A stretch of DNA of 64,000 nt from Rhizobium sp. 18065 (GTDB lineage Bacteria > Pseudomonadota > Alphaproteobacteria > Rhizobiales > Rhizobiaceae), in assembly GCF_902706095.1 (NCBI RefSeq), contig NZ_CACSJP010000001.1, positions 372,001 to 436,000 of the forward strand. The letters run 5' to 3'. The translations under genes and the position numbers were made by a program. Below are positions 17,295-27,887 of this stretch, piece by piece (the stretch's first letter is position 1; each line of letters opens with the position of its first letter). The notes under the pieces were generated by a model, which made no database searches, had not been told where the DNA came from, and saw only the letters and a program-made list of their open reading frames with translations.

Positions 17295-19640
17295 TCAGAA
17301 CTCTTCCCAGTCTTCACCGCCGCGTGAACCGCCACCGGCGGCGACCTTCTTGGGTGCCGGCTGGTAGCTGGGTGCCGGTGCCCGGGCGTGGGATGTATCC
17401 GGGCGGGCGGGCGCCCGCATCGTCTGGGCGGTGGCCTGGAGGGCGTGCACCGGGTTGCGCTGTCCGCCGACGGTAAACCTGGAAACCAGACCCTTGAGGT
17501 TTTCGGCCTCGCTACGCAGGGTCATGCTGGCGGCAGTCGTCTCTTCGACCATGGCTGCGTTCTGCTGGGTGACCTGGTCCATCTGGTTGACGGCCGAGTT
17601 GACTTCCTTCAGCCCCGATGCCTGCTCACTGGCGGACGCCGAGATCTGCAGGATCAATCCGTTGATCTGCATGACCTGATCGGAAATCTTCTGCAGTGTC
17701 TCGCCGGCCTGGCCGACCAGTTGCACACCGTCGCGAACCTGAGCGCCCGATGCATTGATCAGCGTCTTGATTTCCTTGGCTGCATTCGCCGAACGTTGGG
17801 CCAGTTCCCGCACTTCCTGCGCCACGACCGCAAAGCCCTTGCCGGCTTCGCCGGCACGCGCCGCCTCGACACCGGCATTGAGTGCCAGCAGGTTGGTCTG
17901 GAAGGCGATCTCGTCGATAACACCGATGATGCGTGAGATTTCCTGCGACGACTGCGCAATGCCCTGCATCGAGGTCACGGCCCGCTGGACCACTTCGCCC
18001 GACTTTTCCGCATCCTGCACGGCAACACTCACGGTGTTCGCAGCGATACCGGCATTGTCGGCGCTTGAATGAACCTGCTCGGTCAATTCGTTGAGCGCGG
18101 CAGCAGTTTCTTCAAGGCTGGCAGCCTGCTGCTCTGTCCGCTTGGAGAGGTCTGCGGCACTCTCCGAAATCTCGCTGCTGCCGGCGCCGATGTTGACGAC
18201 ACTGACATTGACCGAGGCAATAGCCTGCTCGAGGCTGGCGAGCGCATCGTTGAAGTCGCGCTTGAGCGCTTCGTAGTCGCCGGGGAAATCATCCCCGATG
18301 CGGTAGGTCAGGTTGCCCTGGGACAACTGCGCCAGACCGTTGCCGAGTGCAGAGACCACATGCTGCTGCACGGAGGCGGACTGGTTGCGTTCCTGCTCGG
18401 AGCGCCGACGTTCGCCTTCGGCGTCATTGCGTTGCGCTTCGGCTTGTGCCGCCAGCGTATGGCTCTCGGCGAGGCGATGGCGGAAGCCTTCAAGCGCCTG
18501 CGCCACGAGGCCGATTTCGTCCTTGCTGTCCTGCCCGGTGACCGGTTCGGAATACTGGCCGGCACTCAGCGTCTGAACGCTGGCAACGAGCCCGCCAAGC
18601 GGTGTCTGGACGAAGGATCGCACGGCGCAGTAAAGAGCAAACATCACAGCGCCGAGAACGATCAGTCCACCGATGACCATCATGTAGGTCTGGGCTTCGA
18701 GGGGCGCGTTGATCGCCGCATGCGGCACGTCGACGAGAACGACCCAGTTGGTGTTCACGTCCGGCAATGCGAAGGGATAGACGACGCGGTCGAAACTGCC
18801 GTTGCCTTCATCGAGACCCTTGATGACGCCACCGGTGAGCGACGTGATGGCGGATTTCACCATCTCGGTGCCGGTGCCGTCATAATCCTTCATCTGCAGA
18901 TCCGGCGTCGGCGCGACAATCCACTTGCCGGTCTGCGAAAGCAGGGTGACGCGGCCCGATCCAAATGGTTGAAGCTTGTTCAGCTTGTCGGACATCGCCT
19001 TCAGCGAGATGTCGACGCCGCTGACCCCGATCAGCTTGCCATTGACCGCGACCGGATAGGCGATGGAGGTCATCGCCGTATTTTCGCCCGTGGTCGATTC
19101 GGCGTAGGGTGGCGAGATCGCGCCCTTCAGGCTCTTGGCCGCCAGCGAGTACCACGGTGCGACATAGTCGGAATCGAAGGTCGAGAACGTAAAGCCGCCG
19201 TCCTTGCTCTTCGTCCAGTACGGATTGAATGTTCCGTCCTTCGATGAGCCGAATTCAGGTTTGCCCGCCATGCTCGGTGACTGTCCGTCAAAGGCATTGG
19301 GTTCTTCGGCGAACCAGCTGCCGAAGGCAAAGGCATTCTGCTCGACATTGGCTTTCAGCATGTCGACCACAGCCTTGCGGTCGACATACTTGCCGTCCTG
19401 CCCGCGCCCGATGACGCCGGCCATCGAGCGGGCAGCGCCGGCGAGTTCGCCAACGGCGGCGCCGACGTCTGTCGCAATAGCTTTCGCTTCGGCATTCGCC
19501 TGATCCATCGTCAGTGTCTCGACCCGATTGCGGGTCTGCGAGATGAGAAACAGGTTGGAGACGAAGAGCACGACGGCAATGGCGACGCCGGTGACGAGAA
19601 TGAGTTTGGCTGCCAGGGATTTCATTCTGAAAATGGACAT
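17295..19640 (-). CDS. mcpX: Transmembrane methyl-accepting chemotaxis protein (McpX-like)
   Basis: This 781-residue chemoreceptor has TM1 at about residues 10-32, a large periplasmic Cache-type sensor (to about 300), TM2 near 305-330, and HAMP-like segments. The MCP signalling hairpin contains the invariant tip [21 protein letters not shown]. It ends in EDWEEF after a Gly/Pro-rich linker, matching the xWxxF pentapeptide that tethers CheR/CheB. The ATG at 19640 has GAGGAC seven bases upstream. By recalled synteny (beside iunH and rbsK) it matches S. meliloti McpX, a receptor for quaternary ammonium compounds; the ligand here is inferred. Confidence 0.88.
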   Translation of the reverse strand: MSIFRMKSLAAKLILVTGVAIAVVLFVSNLFLISQTRNRVETLTMDQANAEAKAIATDVGAAVGELAGAARSMAGVIGRGQDGKYVDRKAVVDMLKANVEQNAFAFGSWFAEEPNAFDGQSPSMAGKPEFGSSKDGTFNPYWTKSKDGGFTFSTFDSDYVAPWYSLAAKSLKGAISPPYAESTTGENTAMTSIAYPVAVNGKLIGVSGVDISLKAMSDKLNKLQPFGSGRVTLLSQTGKWIVAPTPDLQMKDYDGTGTEMVKSAITSLTGGVIKGLDEGNGSFDRVVYPFALPDVNTNWVVLVDVPHAAINAPLEAQTYMMVIGGLIVLGAVMFALYCAVRSFVQTPLGGLVASVQTLSAGQYSEPVTGQDSKDEIGLVAQALEGFRHRLAESHTLAAQAEAQRNDAEGERRRSEQERNQSASVQQHVVSALGNGLAQLSQGNLTYRIGDDFPGDYEALKRDFNDALASLEQAIASVNVSVVNIGAGSSEISESAADLSKRTEQQAASLEETAAALNELTEQVHSSADNAGIAANTVSVAVQDAEKSGEVVQRAVTSMQGIAQSSQEISRIIGVIDEIAFQTNLLALNAGVEAARAGEAGKGFAVVAQEVRELAQRSANAAKEIKTLINASGAQVRDGVQLVGQAGETLQKISDQVMQINGLILQISASASEQASGLKEVNSAVNQMDQVTQQNAAMVEETTAASMTLRSEAENLKGLVSRFTVGGQRNPVHALQATAQTMRAPARPDTSHARAPAPSYQPAPKKVAAGGGSRGGEDWEEF

Positions 19641-19880
19641 TAGGTCCTCATGGTTACATGGAGGATTAATGCATCGGATGCGCATGATGCGCTCGCAAGG
19701 CAAGGATATGCTCCTTCATGGAGCAGCAGGGCGCAGTTTCCGTGCCGTATGGATTACGGCTCGACTTCGTCCTGGAAGATGAATCCCAATCTCTAAACTT
19801 TGCGTAAAAACATATCTAGAAACGCCCGGAAACAGGGAGGTTTCATGATATTTTCATCAAGGGTTTACGCCCAAGACATT

Positions 19881-20780
19881 TCATGTCCTGGCAGCGACAT
19901 CCTCGGCCATGGGAATGGAGGGCTGAGCCCCGGGCTTCAGGCAGGCAAGCGAACCCGCGACGGCGGCGCGACGCAAGGCGTGTTCGAAATCCAGCCCCTG
20001 ATCCAGGCTCGCGGCAAGATAGCCGCAGAACGTATCACCAGCACCGACGGTATCGATCGGCTCGATCTTCAATCCCTTCGCCCAGTGCAGCGCGCCTTCG
20101 TGCGCGGCCACCACGCCGTCGCCGCCGAGCGTGACGATCAGCGTCTGCTGTGTCTTGCCATGCATGTCGAGCATCAGCGCTTCGCGTGCATCGGATGTCA
20201 GTTCGGATGTGCCCGTCAGCAGCTCGAATTCCGTCTCGTTGGCAATGACGATGTCAGCCAGTGCCGCCAGTGCTGCCGCTTCAGGCGTCAACGGTGCGGT
20301 GTTCAGGACTGTGCGCACTCCAAGCGCCTTCGCGGCCTTCAGCGCCGCTTCGACAGCGTCAGCCGGAACCTCGAGTTGAAGCATCAAGAGGTCCGTGGAT
20401 GAAAGTGCAGCAACGGCCGCTTCCGCCTGAGCAATATCAACAAGACCGTTCGCACCGGGAACGACGGCAATCATGTTTTCCCCGTCGCCGCCGACCAGGA
20501 TCAGCGCAGTCCCGGTCGGGCCGGTTTCACGGCGCACGCCGGAAAGATCGGTTCCGGCTTTGTCGAGAAGATCCAGTGCCGGCTCGGCAAACTCGTCCTT
20601 ACCGACCGCCCCGACCATGCGCACGGTTGCGCCGGCGCGCCGTGCGGCAAGCGCCTGATTGGCGCCCTTGCCGCCTGCGGCTGTCGCAAAGCCGGTACCG
20701 GTTACCGTTTCGCCGGGCTTCGGCAGCCGCGGCGTGTTGGCAACCAGATCCATGTTGATGGAGCCGAAAACGGTGATCAT
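19881..20780 (-). CDS. rbsK: Ribokinase
   Basis: This 299-residue PfkB-family sugar kinase phosphorylates ribose at O5. Motifs are MITVFGSINMDLVANTPRLP, the substrate loop AAGGKGANQALAARRAGA, and the catalytic anion-hole motif DTVGAGDTFCGYLAASL with the base Asp. It lies 42 bp downstream of rmuC on the same strand. The nucleoside hydrolase nearby is a plausible ribose source. It could accept related pentoses. Confidence 0.92.
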   Translation of the reverse strand: MITVFGSINMDLVANTPRLPKPGETVTGTGFATAAGGKGANQALAARRAGATVRMVGAVGKDEFAEPALDLLDKAGTDLSGVRRETGPTGTALILVGGDGENMIAVVPGANGLVDIAQAEAAVAALSSTDLLMLQLEVPADAVEAALKAAKALGVRTVLNTAPLTPEAAALAALADIVIANETEFELLTGTSELTSDAREALMLDMHGKTQQTLIVTLGGDGVVAAHEGALHWAKGLKIEPIDTVGAGDTFCGYLAASLDQGLDFEHALRRAAVAGSLACLKPGAQPSIPMAEDVAART

Positions 20781-20822
20781 GCGCTGAGCCTCTCTTTTTC
20801 TGCGCTCTTGTGGACCAGGCGG

Positions 20823-22058
20823 TCAGTCCTCGTCAACAACCCTGAGCTTGAGCAGGCCGGTCCGGCTCTCGACCGCTTTGGCAGGCGTGTCCTCGCCCTC
20901 GATCCGCCCGTCTGGTATCCCACCGGGTACCTCGAATTCCATCGCCTCGATCTTCGCCCCGCGCCGCGCGAGCTTGTCCGAGGACGTCAGGATCTGATCG
21001 ACGTCCTTCTGTGCCGCGAGGAAATGTCCCTGAAGCTTCCTCGTCCGGTCATCGAGCCGGTTCAGGTCTTCCATCAGCCGGATCACTTCGCCCTGGATCA
21101 GATGAGCCTGTTCGCGCATGCGCTGGTCCTTCAAGACGGCCTGGATCACCTGGATCGACAACATCAGCAGCGACGGCGAGACGATGACCACGCGCTGCTT
21201 GTGCGCCTTCTGCACGATGCTCTCGAAATTCTCGTGGATCTCGGCAAAGATCGATTCGGATGGCACGAACAGGAAGGCCATATCCTGGGTTTCACCGACG
21301 ATCAGATATTTTTCTGAAATGTCGCGAATATGCACATCGAGATCGCGGCGGAACTGCTGGCTTGCAATCTTCCTGTGCTCCGCAGTCTCGCCATCGCGGA
21401 TTGCATTCCAGGCTTCCAGCGGAAACTTGGCATCGATGACCAGCGGCGGTGAACCGTTCGGCATGCGGATCGTGCAGTCGGGCCGCGACCCGTTCGACAG
21501 GGTTGCCTGGAAGGTAAACGCCCCCATTGGCAGCCCGTCGGCAACGATGGTTTCCATGCGCGACTGGCCAAAGGCGCCGCGCGTCTGTTTGTTAGACAGG
21601 ATGGCCTGCAGGCCGACCACATCCTTCGCTAGCGACTGGATATTGTTCTGCGCCGCATCGATCACCGCGAGCCGCTCTTGCAGGCTGCGTAGATTGTCAT
21701 GGGTCGATTTCGTCTGTTCGGTAATCGTCGTACCCAGCCGATGGGTCATGCCATCGAGCCGTTGGCTGATCGATTGATTGAGTTCCGCCTGCCGGCTGCC
21801 GAACACGTCGGCCATGGTTGCCAGCCGTCCTTGCATCTCGGCCTGCGCCTTCAGCAGTTCGCCGAGCCGGGCTTCCGCCACTTGTTCCCGTCGCAGGGCT
21901 TCCGCCTGATGCCGCAGCCGTGCGCGCCCGGAGCGCCAGACGCCCCACCCCAGCAACACGAAAGGAATGCCAATCAGCGCCAGCGCGAAGCCAGCCAGGA
22001 CCATGGGAGCAATAGTGACTGAGCCGATGGTCACCGCCGGAAACTGGAATGCGTTCAT
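20823..22058 (-). CDS. rmuC: RmuC family DNA recombination protein
   Basis: This 411-residue protein has an N-terminal membrane anchor (about residues 10-35), a long coiled coil (about 40-150) and a C-terminal nuclease-like RmuC domain. The domain's key residues are in RPDCTIRMPNGSPPLVIDAKFPLE (PD...D-A-K pattern) and AFLFVPSESIFAEI. RmuC limits inversion between short inverted repeats in E. coli; the biochemical activity is unproven. The ATG at 22058 is chosen over an adjacent TTG. rbsK follows. Confidence 0.9.
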   Translation of the reverse strand: MNAFQFPAVTIGSVTIAPMVLAGFALALIGIPFVLLGWGVWRSGRARLRHQAEALRREQVAEARLGELLKAQAEMQGRLATMADVFGSRQAELNQSISQRLDGMTHRLGTTITEQTKSTHDNLRSLQERLAVIDAAQNNIQSLAKDVVGLQAILSNKQTRGAFGQSRMETIVADGLPMGAFTFQATLSNGSRPDCTIRMPNGSPPLVIDAKFPLEAWNAIRDGETAEHRKIASQQFRRDLDVHIRDISEKYLIVGETQDMAFLFVPSESIFAEIHENFESIVQKAHKQRVVIVSPSLLMLSIQVIQAVLKDQRMREQAHLIQGEVIRLMEDLNRLDDRTRKLQGHFLAAQKDVDQILTSSDKLARRGAKIEAMEFEVPGGIPDGRIEGEDTPAKAVESRTGLLKLRVVDED

Positions 22059-22344
22059 CAATCCAGTCTAGCAGATTCGCCATGTCGCAATAGATCAAAG
22101 AGTGAACATTTGCGAAAACCCTGCCGTCGAGACAGCCACGTCTAAAATAAACTTTGTAGCCAGATTTGATGAAGCGCAATTCGAGAAAAACAAAGTGGCT
22201 GTTTTCCGCTCATTTCGAGAGGGTGCAACTGAAGTGCACGAAAACTGCGTTTTTTCGGCAACCAAAACTTTACCATTTAAGCATCTCTTGAAGTACATAC
22301 ATCAGCACTCGCTGATGAAACTAAGACGAGAGCGTAGAAACATC

Positions 22345-23862
22345 ATGACGTCGAACGAAGATAATGTGGTTCTGAAAGCAAGGCTGAAATTCCTCGGTCT
22401 GGACGACAAGGCACGCGATACATTGCGTCGCCTTGGGCCCGTGATCCGCAAGAATGTCGGCGCCGCCCTGGATGTGTTTTACGCTCAGGTTCGAAAGACG
22501 CCCGAGACCGCCGCCTTCTTCAAGGGCGAGGAGCACATTCGCAGTGCAAAGGGACGTCAGGAACAGCATTGGGGCATCGTTGCCAATGCCGACTACAACG
22601 ATACCTATGTGCAGGGCGTCACCATGGTCGGCAAGGCCCATGCCCGTATCGGCCTGGAGCCGCGCTGGTATATTGGCGGCTATGCTTTGCTGCTTGAGCA
22701 GTTGGTGCATGCGGTGATGCGCGATCGTTGGCCAAGCCGCTTCGGCAGGCAGAATGCGCCGCAGATGGCCGACGAGATTTCCGTCATCGTCAAGGCAGCA
22801 CTTCTCGACATGGACTATTCGATTTCGGTCTATCTCGATATTCTTGCAGCCGAGCGCAAGCAGGCCGAGGAAGCGAGGCTGAAGGCAGAGGCCGAGCAGG
22901 CTGTTGCTCTGGCGGCTCTCCGCAGCGTTTTGACCAAGCTCGCTTCGGGCGATCTGGCAGCCCGTCTGACCGATGAAATGCCGGCAAACTTTGTCGAGAT
23001 GGCCAAGGACTACAACAGCTCGGTTGATTCGCTGCAGGCGACGATCAGCACGGTTCGAGGTGCTGCCGAAGAGATCTTCCGCTCGACCTCTGCCATTTCG
23101 TCGGCAACCAATGATCTGGCACAACGTACCGAACAACAGGCCGCCGGTCTGGAAGAGAGCACGGCAGCGCTTCACGATCTGACCCAGAACGTCACGTTGA
23201 CAGCAGATGGCGCCCAGAAGGCTTCAATAGTCGTCGGTGTTGCGCTGACGGAAGCGCGCGTTTCCGAAGAAGTTGTTTCCCGTGCGGTCGAAGCCATGGG
23301 CGCGATCGAGAAGTCGTCCGATGGCATCTCCAAGATCATCGGCGTCATCGACGAGATTGCCTTCCAGACCAACCTGCTTGCCCTCAATGCCGGCGTTGAA
23401 GCAGCCCGCGCTGGCGAAGCCGGACGCGGCTTTGCAGTCGTTGCCCAGGAAGTGCGTGAGCTTGCCCAGCGTTGTGCCAGTGCCGCCCGGGAAATCAAGG
23501 GGCTGATCTCGCAGAGCTCCAGCCAGGTTCAGACCGGTGTCGGCCTGGTCAATAATGCCGGCGAGGCTTTGGAGAAGATCATCATCCGCATCGGCGAGAT
23601 CAACGACATCGTTTCCAAGATCGCGTCTGCCGCAGCCGATCAATCCGGCGGGCTGCGCGAGGTCAACACGTCGATCAGCTCGATGGACCAGATCACCCAG
23701 CGCAACGCGGCTATGGTCGAGGAAACCTCGGCCCAGACCGTGACGTTGAGCGATGAGGCGCAAAGACTGGTTGCAGCACTTCAAGGCTTCAAGACGATCA
23801 GTGGCAATCACGCAGGCAATCGGGATCGCACGGCGCAGGTCACCTACCGACGCGCGGGTTAA
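22345..23862 (+). CDS. Soluble globin-coupled chemoreceptor (first of a tandem pair)
   Basis: This 505-residue receptor has no membrane helix. Residues 1-160 form a sensor globin; the predicted haem-ligand His is His99 in [18 protein letters not shown], matching HemAT. A HAMP-like linker (about 195-245) leads to the MCP signalling domain with [21 protein letters not shown]. There is no C-terminal pentapeptide. It likely senses O2 and drives aerotaxis. The ATG at 22345 is where homology begins; an open frame to 22102 lacks globin character. The next gene is a same-length paralogue. Confidence 0.88.
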   Translation: MTSNEDNVVLKARLKFLGLDDKARDTLRRLGPVIRKNVGAALDVFYAQVRKTPETAAFFKGEEHIRSAKGRQEQHWGIVANADYNDTYVQGVTMVGKAHARIGLEPRWYIGGYALLLEQLVHAVMRDRWPSRFGRQNAPQMADEISVIVKAALLDMDYSISVYLDILAAERKQAEEARLKAEAEQAVALAALRSVLTKLASGDLAARLTDEMPANFVEMAKDYNSSVDSLQATISTVRGAAEEIFRSTSAISSATNDLAQRTEQQAAGLEESTAALHDLTQNVTLTADGAQKASIVVGVALTEARVSEEVVSRAVEAMGAIEKSSDGISKIIGVIDEIAFQTNLLALNAGVEAARAGEAGRGFAVVAQEVRELAQRCASAAREIKGLISQSSSQVQTGVGLVNNAGEALEKIIIRIGEINDIVSKIASAAADQSGGLREVNTSISSMDQITQRNAAMVEETSAQTVTLSDEAQRLVAALQGFKTISGNHAGNRDRTAQVTYRRAG

Positions 23863-23964
23863 GGTCAAGACTTTGCACGGTTGTTTAGTATCTGTTTAGG
23901 ATAACCATGGCAGGTGTAACGACAACCGGTGACCTCCGGAATAGCCAATGCCTGTGATGGAACC

Positions 23965-25482
23965 ATGACCCAGAACCCAAATACCGATCTGTCAGAACGC
24001 CTCGACTTCCTCGAAATCGATGACAAGACCCGGGCGACGCTCAAGGAGCTTCGCCCGACCATCAACGACACCATCGGCGATGCGCTGGACAAGCTATATG
24101 CGAAGATTGCACGCACCCCGAAGCTCGCAAGCTTTTTCCGCGACAAGGCGCACATCACAGGCGCGAAGAATGCGCAGATGGCGCATTGGGACAAGGCGGC
24201 CAAGGGCGGGTTCGATGCCGAGTATGTCAAAGGCGTGACCGCCGTCGGCAAGGCGCATGCCCGCATCGGCCTCGAACCGCGCTGGTATATCGGTGGTTAT
24301 TCTATGCTGGTCGGCGAACTCGCCGCCGGCATCCTGGTCAAGCACTGGCCATTCCCCTTCGGCAAGCAGCATGCCCATGCCCTGGCCGACAAGCTCAAGG
24401 CTTTGGTCAAGGCCGCCATGCTGGACATGGACTATTCGATCTCAGTCTATCTGCAGGAACTGGATGCCCGGCGCGTGCAGCTCGAGGAGGAGCGGCAACG
24501 TTTCGAAGCGGACCAGGCCATCGCAATGGAACATTTGCGCAAGGGTCTGGAGGCTCTGGCACAGGGCGATTTCGAGGCCCGCATGACCAGCGACCTGCCG
24601 CAGAATTTCAAGGAAATGGCGGGCCACTACAACGACACGGTCGACCGGCTGAACACTTCGTTTGCCGCGATCCGCCGCGCATCGGACGAGATCCTCAACG
24701 GCACCGAGACCATTGCCCGCGCGTCTGGCGAATTGGCCAACCGCACAGCCAGACAGGCGACCGGGGTTCAAGAAAGCTCGACGGCTCTGCAGCAGCTCTC
24801 CGTCAGCGTCAGCCAGACGGCGGCCAATGCCGAGCGGGCCTCGATGACCGTTCGCGAAACCCAGCAGCAGGCCCAGTCCTCCGGTGCTGTCGTCTCGCGT
24901 GCCGTATCCGCCATGGGCGCGATCGAAAAGTCCTCGACCGAGATCTCCAAGATCATCGGCGTGATCGACGAAATTGCCTTCCAGACCAACCTTCTGGCGC
25001 TCAATGCCGGCGTAGAGGCTGCTAGAGCCGGTGAAGCCGGCAAGGGTTTTGCGGTCGTGGCACAGGAAGTCCGCCAGCTTGCACAGCGCAGCGCCGATGC
25101 CGCCAAGGCCATCAAGCAGTTGATCTCGCAGAGCTCCGATCAGGTCAAGGAGGGGGTCGGCCTCGTCTCCGGCACCGGTGACGCACTGACCGACATCATC
25201 GCCCGTATCGATGCGATCAACGCCTTCGTCTCGGACATTGCGACCGCCGCCAAGGATCAGGCCATGGGGCTGAACGAAGTCAACCAGGCGACACGCAACA
25301 TGGATCACCTGACCCATGAAAACAGCGATATGGTCGAGCAGACATCGGAAGAGACACGTCGTCTTCGCGCCGAAGTGGCCGGTCTGGTCGAGTTGCTGAG
25401 CCATATCCGCACCCGTTCGACGGAGTATTCTGCGGCAAAGCCAGGTGCGTCTTCTACGCATTCAGGCCGCCGAGCCGCTTGA
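23965..25482 (+). CDS. Soluble globin-coupled chemoreceptor (second of a tandem pair)
   Basis: This 505-residue paralogue has the same architecture as the preceding gene: a globin (predicted proximal His98 in [18 protein letters not shown]), a HAMP-like stretch ([20 protein letters not shown]), and an MCP domain with the invariant hairpin tip. It starts 102 bp after its neighbour and may be co-transcribed. Sequence divergence outside the globin core and MCP tip is clear, so the duplication is not recent. The start at 23965 has GATGGA upstream. No CheR tether is present. Confidence 0.88.
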   Translation: MTQNPNTDLSERLDFLEIDDKTRATLKELRPTINDTIGDALDKLYAKIARTPKLASFFRDKAHITGAKNAQMAHWDKAAKGGFDAEYVKGVTAVGKAHARIGLEPRWYIGGYSMLVGELAAGILVKHWPFPFGKQHAHALADKLKALVKAAMLDMDYSISVYLQELDARRVQLEEERQRFEADQAIAMEHLRKGLEALAQGDFEARMTSDLPQNFKEMAGHYNDTVDRLNTSFAAIRRASDEILNGTETIARASGELANRTARQATGVQESSTALQQLSVSVSQTAANAERASMTVRETQQQAQSSGAVVSRAVSAMGAIEKSSTEISKIIGVIDEIAFQTNLLALNAGVEAARAGEAGKGFAVVAQEVRQLAQRSADAAKAIKQLISQSSDQVKEGVGLVSGTGDALTDIIARIDAINAFVSDIATAAKDQAMGLNEVNQATRNMDHLTHENSDMVEQTSEETRRLRAEVAGLVELLSHIRTRSTEYSAAKPGASSTHSGRRAA

Positions 25483-25490
25483 GACACTGT

Positions 25491-25530
25491 AAACGGAGCG
25501 AAATCGTGCGTTTTTCGATTTCCTCCGTTT
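25491..25530. repeat. Long inverted repeat upstream of def
   Basis: AAACGGAGCGAAATCG (25491-25506) pairs with CGATTTCCTCCGTTT (25516-25530), a 15-bp stem with one bulged C and a nine-base loop holding five T. It sits between the chemoreceptor stop and the def ATG at 25554. It may be a terminator for the upstream gene, a leader structure for def, or an operator. No T run follows the stem. Confidence 0.6.
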
Positions 25531-25553
25531 CCATCTTGCGCTAAGGGAGGCCC

Positions 25554-26066
25554 ATGACGATAAAGCCCCTCATCATCCTCCCCGATCCCCTGCTGCGTCA
25601 GGTCTCCCAGCCCGTTGAGCGGGTAGACGCCGATATCCGCACGCTTGCCGAAGACATGCTTGAAACCATGTACGAGGCGCCAGGCATCGGCCTTGCTGCC
25701 ATCCAGGTTGGCGTCGCCCGCCGCATGCTGGTCATCGATATCTCCAAGGAAGGCGACGAGCGCGAGCCGTTGGTTTTCATCAATCCGGAGATTATCCGTT
25801 CCTCCGACGAGCGTTCGGTCTATGAGGAGGGGTGCCTGTCGATTCCCGACTATTACGCCGAAGTCGAGCGACCCGCATCGATCACGGTAAAGTCTCTCGA
25901 TCGGGATGGACGGGAACACCTCACGGAGGCCGACGGTCTCCTGGCAACCTGCCTGCAGCATGAAATCGACCACCTCAATGGTGTGCTGTTCATCGACCAT
26001 ATCTCCCGCCTGAAGCGCGAGATGGTGATCAAGAAATTCACCAAGGCTTCCAAGTCCAAGCTTTGA
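25554..26066 (+). CDS. def: Peptide deformylase
   Basis: This enzyme removes the N-formyl group from nascent proteins. The 170 residues carry all three family motifs: [18 protein letters not shown] (metal Cys) and HEIDHLNG (two metal His plus catalytic Glu). Motif 1 has Ile where most type 1 enzymes have Asn (GVGLAANQ). def, fmt and truA follow one another on the same strand with short gaps, the usual formylation cluster. Confidence 0.96.
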   Translation: MTIKPLIILPDPLLRQVSQPVERVDADIRTLAEDMLETMYEAPGIGLAAIQVGVARRMLVIDISKEGDEREPLVFINPEIIRSSDERSVYEEGCLSIPDYYAEVERPASITVKSLDRDGREHLTEADGLLATCLQHEIDHLNGVLFIDHISRLKREMVIKKFTKASKSKL

Positions 26067-26120
26067 TCCCCGCTGCGCCCTATGGGCGCGCGCCTCTTCC
26101 GGTTCCGAAGGCGAGACGCC

Positions 26121-27065
26121 ATGTCACTTCGCATCATCTTCATGGGAACGCCGGATTTTTCCGTTGCGACCCTCAGGGCGCTGGCTGAGGCCGGCCACGA
26201 GATCGCTGCCGTCTACACCCAGCCGCCGCGTCCCGGTGGCCGCCGTGGTCTCGATCTGCAGAAATCTCCGGTGCACCAGGCCGCTGAACAGCTTGGCCTG
26301 CCGGTCTTCCATCCAGTCAATTTCCGCGACCCTGCCGACCGCGATCACTTCGTCGCCCTGAAGGCCGATGTCGCGGTGGTGGTTGCCTATGGCCTGCTGC
26401 TGCCGGAAGCAATTCTGAACGGCACGCGGCTCGGCGCCTATAATGGCCATGCGTCGCTTTTGCCACGCTGGCGAGGAGCTGCTCCCATCCAGCGGGCAAT
26501 CATGGCCGGCGATCGGCAGACCGGCATGATGGTGATGAAGATGGACAAGGGGCTCGACACCGGCCCCGTCGCACGCACGGCAATGGTCGACATCGGGCCG
26601 AACATGACTGCCGGTGAATTGCACGACCGCCTGAGTGCGGTCGGTGCCGCCACCATGGTCGATGCCATGGCGGCACTCGAAGCCGGCACGTTGACGACAG
26701 TCGCGCAGCCGGAAGAGGGCGTGCTTTATGCGGCGAAGATCGACAAGGGCGAAACCCGCGTCGACTTTTCAAGACCGGCGGCTGATGTTCACAATCATAT
26801 CCGCGGGCTCGCGCCGTTCCCCGGCGCCTGGACCGAGCTTGCCATCAACGGCAAACCGGAGCGCGTCAAGCTGCTTGCATCCGAACTGGCCCCGCCAGAC
26901 AGCGTCAACGCACTGCCAGGCACAGTCCTTAACGAACATCTGGAGATTGCCTGTGGTTCGGGCGCGGTTCGGCTGGTCCGCCTGCAGAAGGCTGGCGGCA
27001 AACCGTTGTCTGCCGAGGATTTCCTCCGCGGAACACCATTGCCGTCGGGTACGGTGATCGCCTGA
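26121..27065 (+). CDS. fmt: Methionyl-tRNA formyltransferase
   Basis: Fmt formylates initiator Met-tRNA using 10-formyl-THF. It has 314 residues. The N-terminal Rossmann domain begins [20 protein letters not shown] and the active-site region reads [20 protein letters not shown], with catalytic Asn and His; Gly replaces the usual Val between them. A C-terminal OB-fold tRNA-binding domain follows. The ATG at 26121 is supported by homology. The stop overlaps the truA start (TGATG), indicating coupled translation. Confidence 0.96.
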   Translation: MSLRIIFMGTPDFSVATLRALAEAGHEIAAVYTQPPRPGGRRGLDLQKSPVHQAAEQLGLPVFHPVNFRDPADRDHFVALKADVAVVVAYGLLLPEAILNGTRLGAYNGHASLLPRWRGAAPIQRAIMAGDRQTGMMVMKMDKGLDTGPVARTAMVDIGPNMTAGELHDRLSAVGAATMVDAMAALEAGTLTTVAQPEEGVLYAAKIDKGETRVDFSRPAADVHNHIRGLAPFPGAWTELAINGKPERVKLLASELAPPDSVNALPGTVLNEHLEIACGSGAVRLVRLQKAGGKPLSAEDFLRGTPLPSGTVIA

Positions 27066-27820
27066 TGCCGCGCTTTCGCTTGTGTGTCGAATACGACGGC
27101 ACCCCCTATGTCGGCTGGCAGCGCCAGGACAACGGGGCGTCGGTCCAGAGCGCCCTGGAAAAGGCCATCCTCGCCCTCAGCGGCGAGACGGTGGTGATCC
27201 GCGGCGCCGGCCGCACCGATTCCGGCGTTCATGCCTTGGGTCAGGTGGTTCATGCCGATCTGTCGCGCGATTGGGTCCCGGACAAGCTGCGCAACGCGTT
27301 AAACGCCCATTTGGGACTGGCGGGCGAGCGCGTCGCTGTCATTGAAGTCAGGGCTGTTCCGGATGACTTCGATGCCCGCTTCTCGGCTCTACGCCGTCAT
27401 TATCTCTACCGCATCATTTCGCGGCCCGCACGATTGGCGCTGGAAGCGCAGCGCGCCTGGTGGGTGCCCAAGCCGCTCGACCATCTTGCCATGCATGAGG
27501 CAGCGCAGCAGTTGGTCGGCCATCACGACTTCACCACGTTCCGCTCGGTGCATTGTCAGGCCAGGAGCCCGATGCGCACGCTGGATCGTCTTGATGTCAG
27601 CCGGACGGGCGATCTGATCGAGATCCGGGCAACAGCCCAGAGTTTCCTGCACAATCAGATCCGCTCCTTTGCCGGCACGCTGAAGCTGGCAGGCGAAGGC
27701 AAGATGACGCCGGCGGATGTGCGCACTGCTCTTGAGGCGCGTAGTCGTGCCGCATGCGGCCCCGTCGCCCCGCCCGAGGGTCTGTTTTTCATGAAGGTTG
27801 ATTATCCAGGCGACGAGTGA
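27065..27820 (+). CDS. truA: tRNA pseudouridine synthase A
   Basis: TruA makes pseudouridine at positions 38-40 of tRNA anticodon stems. The 251-residue protein has the catalytic Asp in [17 protein letters not shown] and a C-terminal motif [17 protein letters not shown]. It shares one base with the fmt stop. About 70 bp separate its stop from the convergent membrane-protein gene, without a clear terminator. Confidence 0.95.
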   Translation: MPRFRLCVEYDGTPYVGWQRQDNGASVQSALEKAILALSGETVVIRGAGRTDSGVHALGQVVHADLSRDWVPDKLRNALNAHLGLAGERVAVIEVRAVPDDFDARFSALRRHYLYRIISRPARLALEAQRAWWVPKPLDHLAMHEAAQQLVGHHDFTTFRSVHCQARSPMRTLDRLDVSRTGDLIEIRATAQSFLHNQIRSFAGTLKLAGEGKMTPADVRTALEARSRAACGPVAPPEGLFFMKVDYPGDE

Positions 27821-27887
27821 TCGGGCCCTTTGGGCATTATACCTCGCACCCGCCGCCCGACGCGTCACGCGGATGGGCAGTTGTCCA

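Noticed and set aside
19680..19692. 13-bp palindrome GCGCATGATGCGC between rbsK and mcpX
   Set aside because: It is short, GC-rich and lies among several overlapping chance symmetries; no promoter-like elements flank it.
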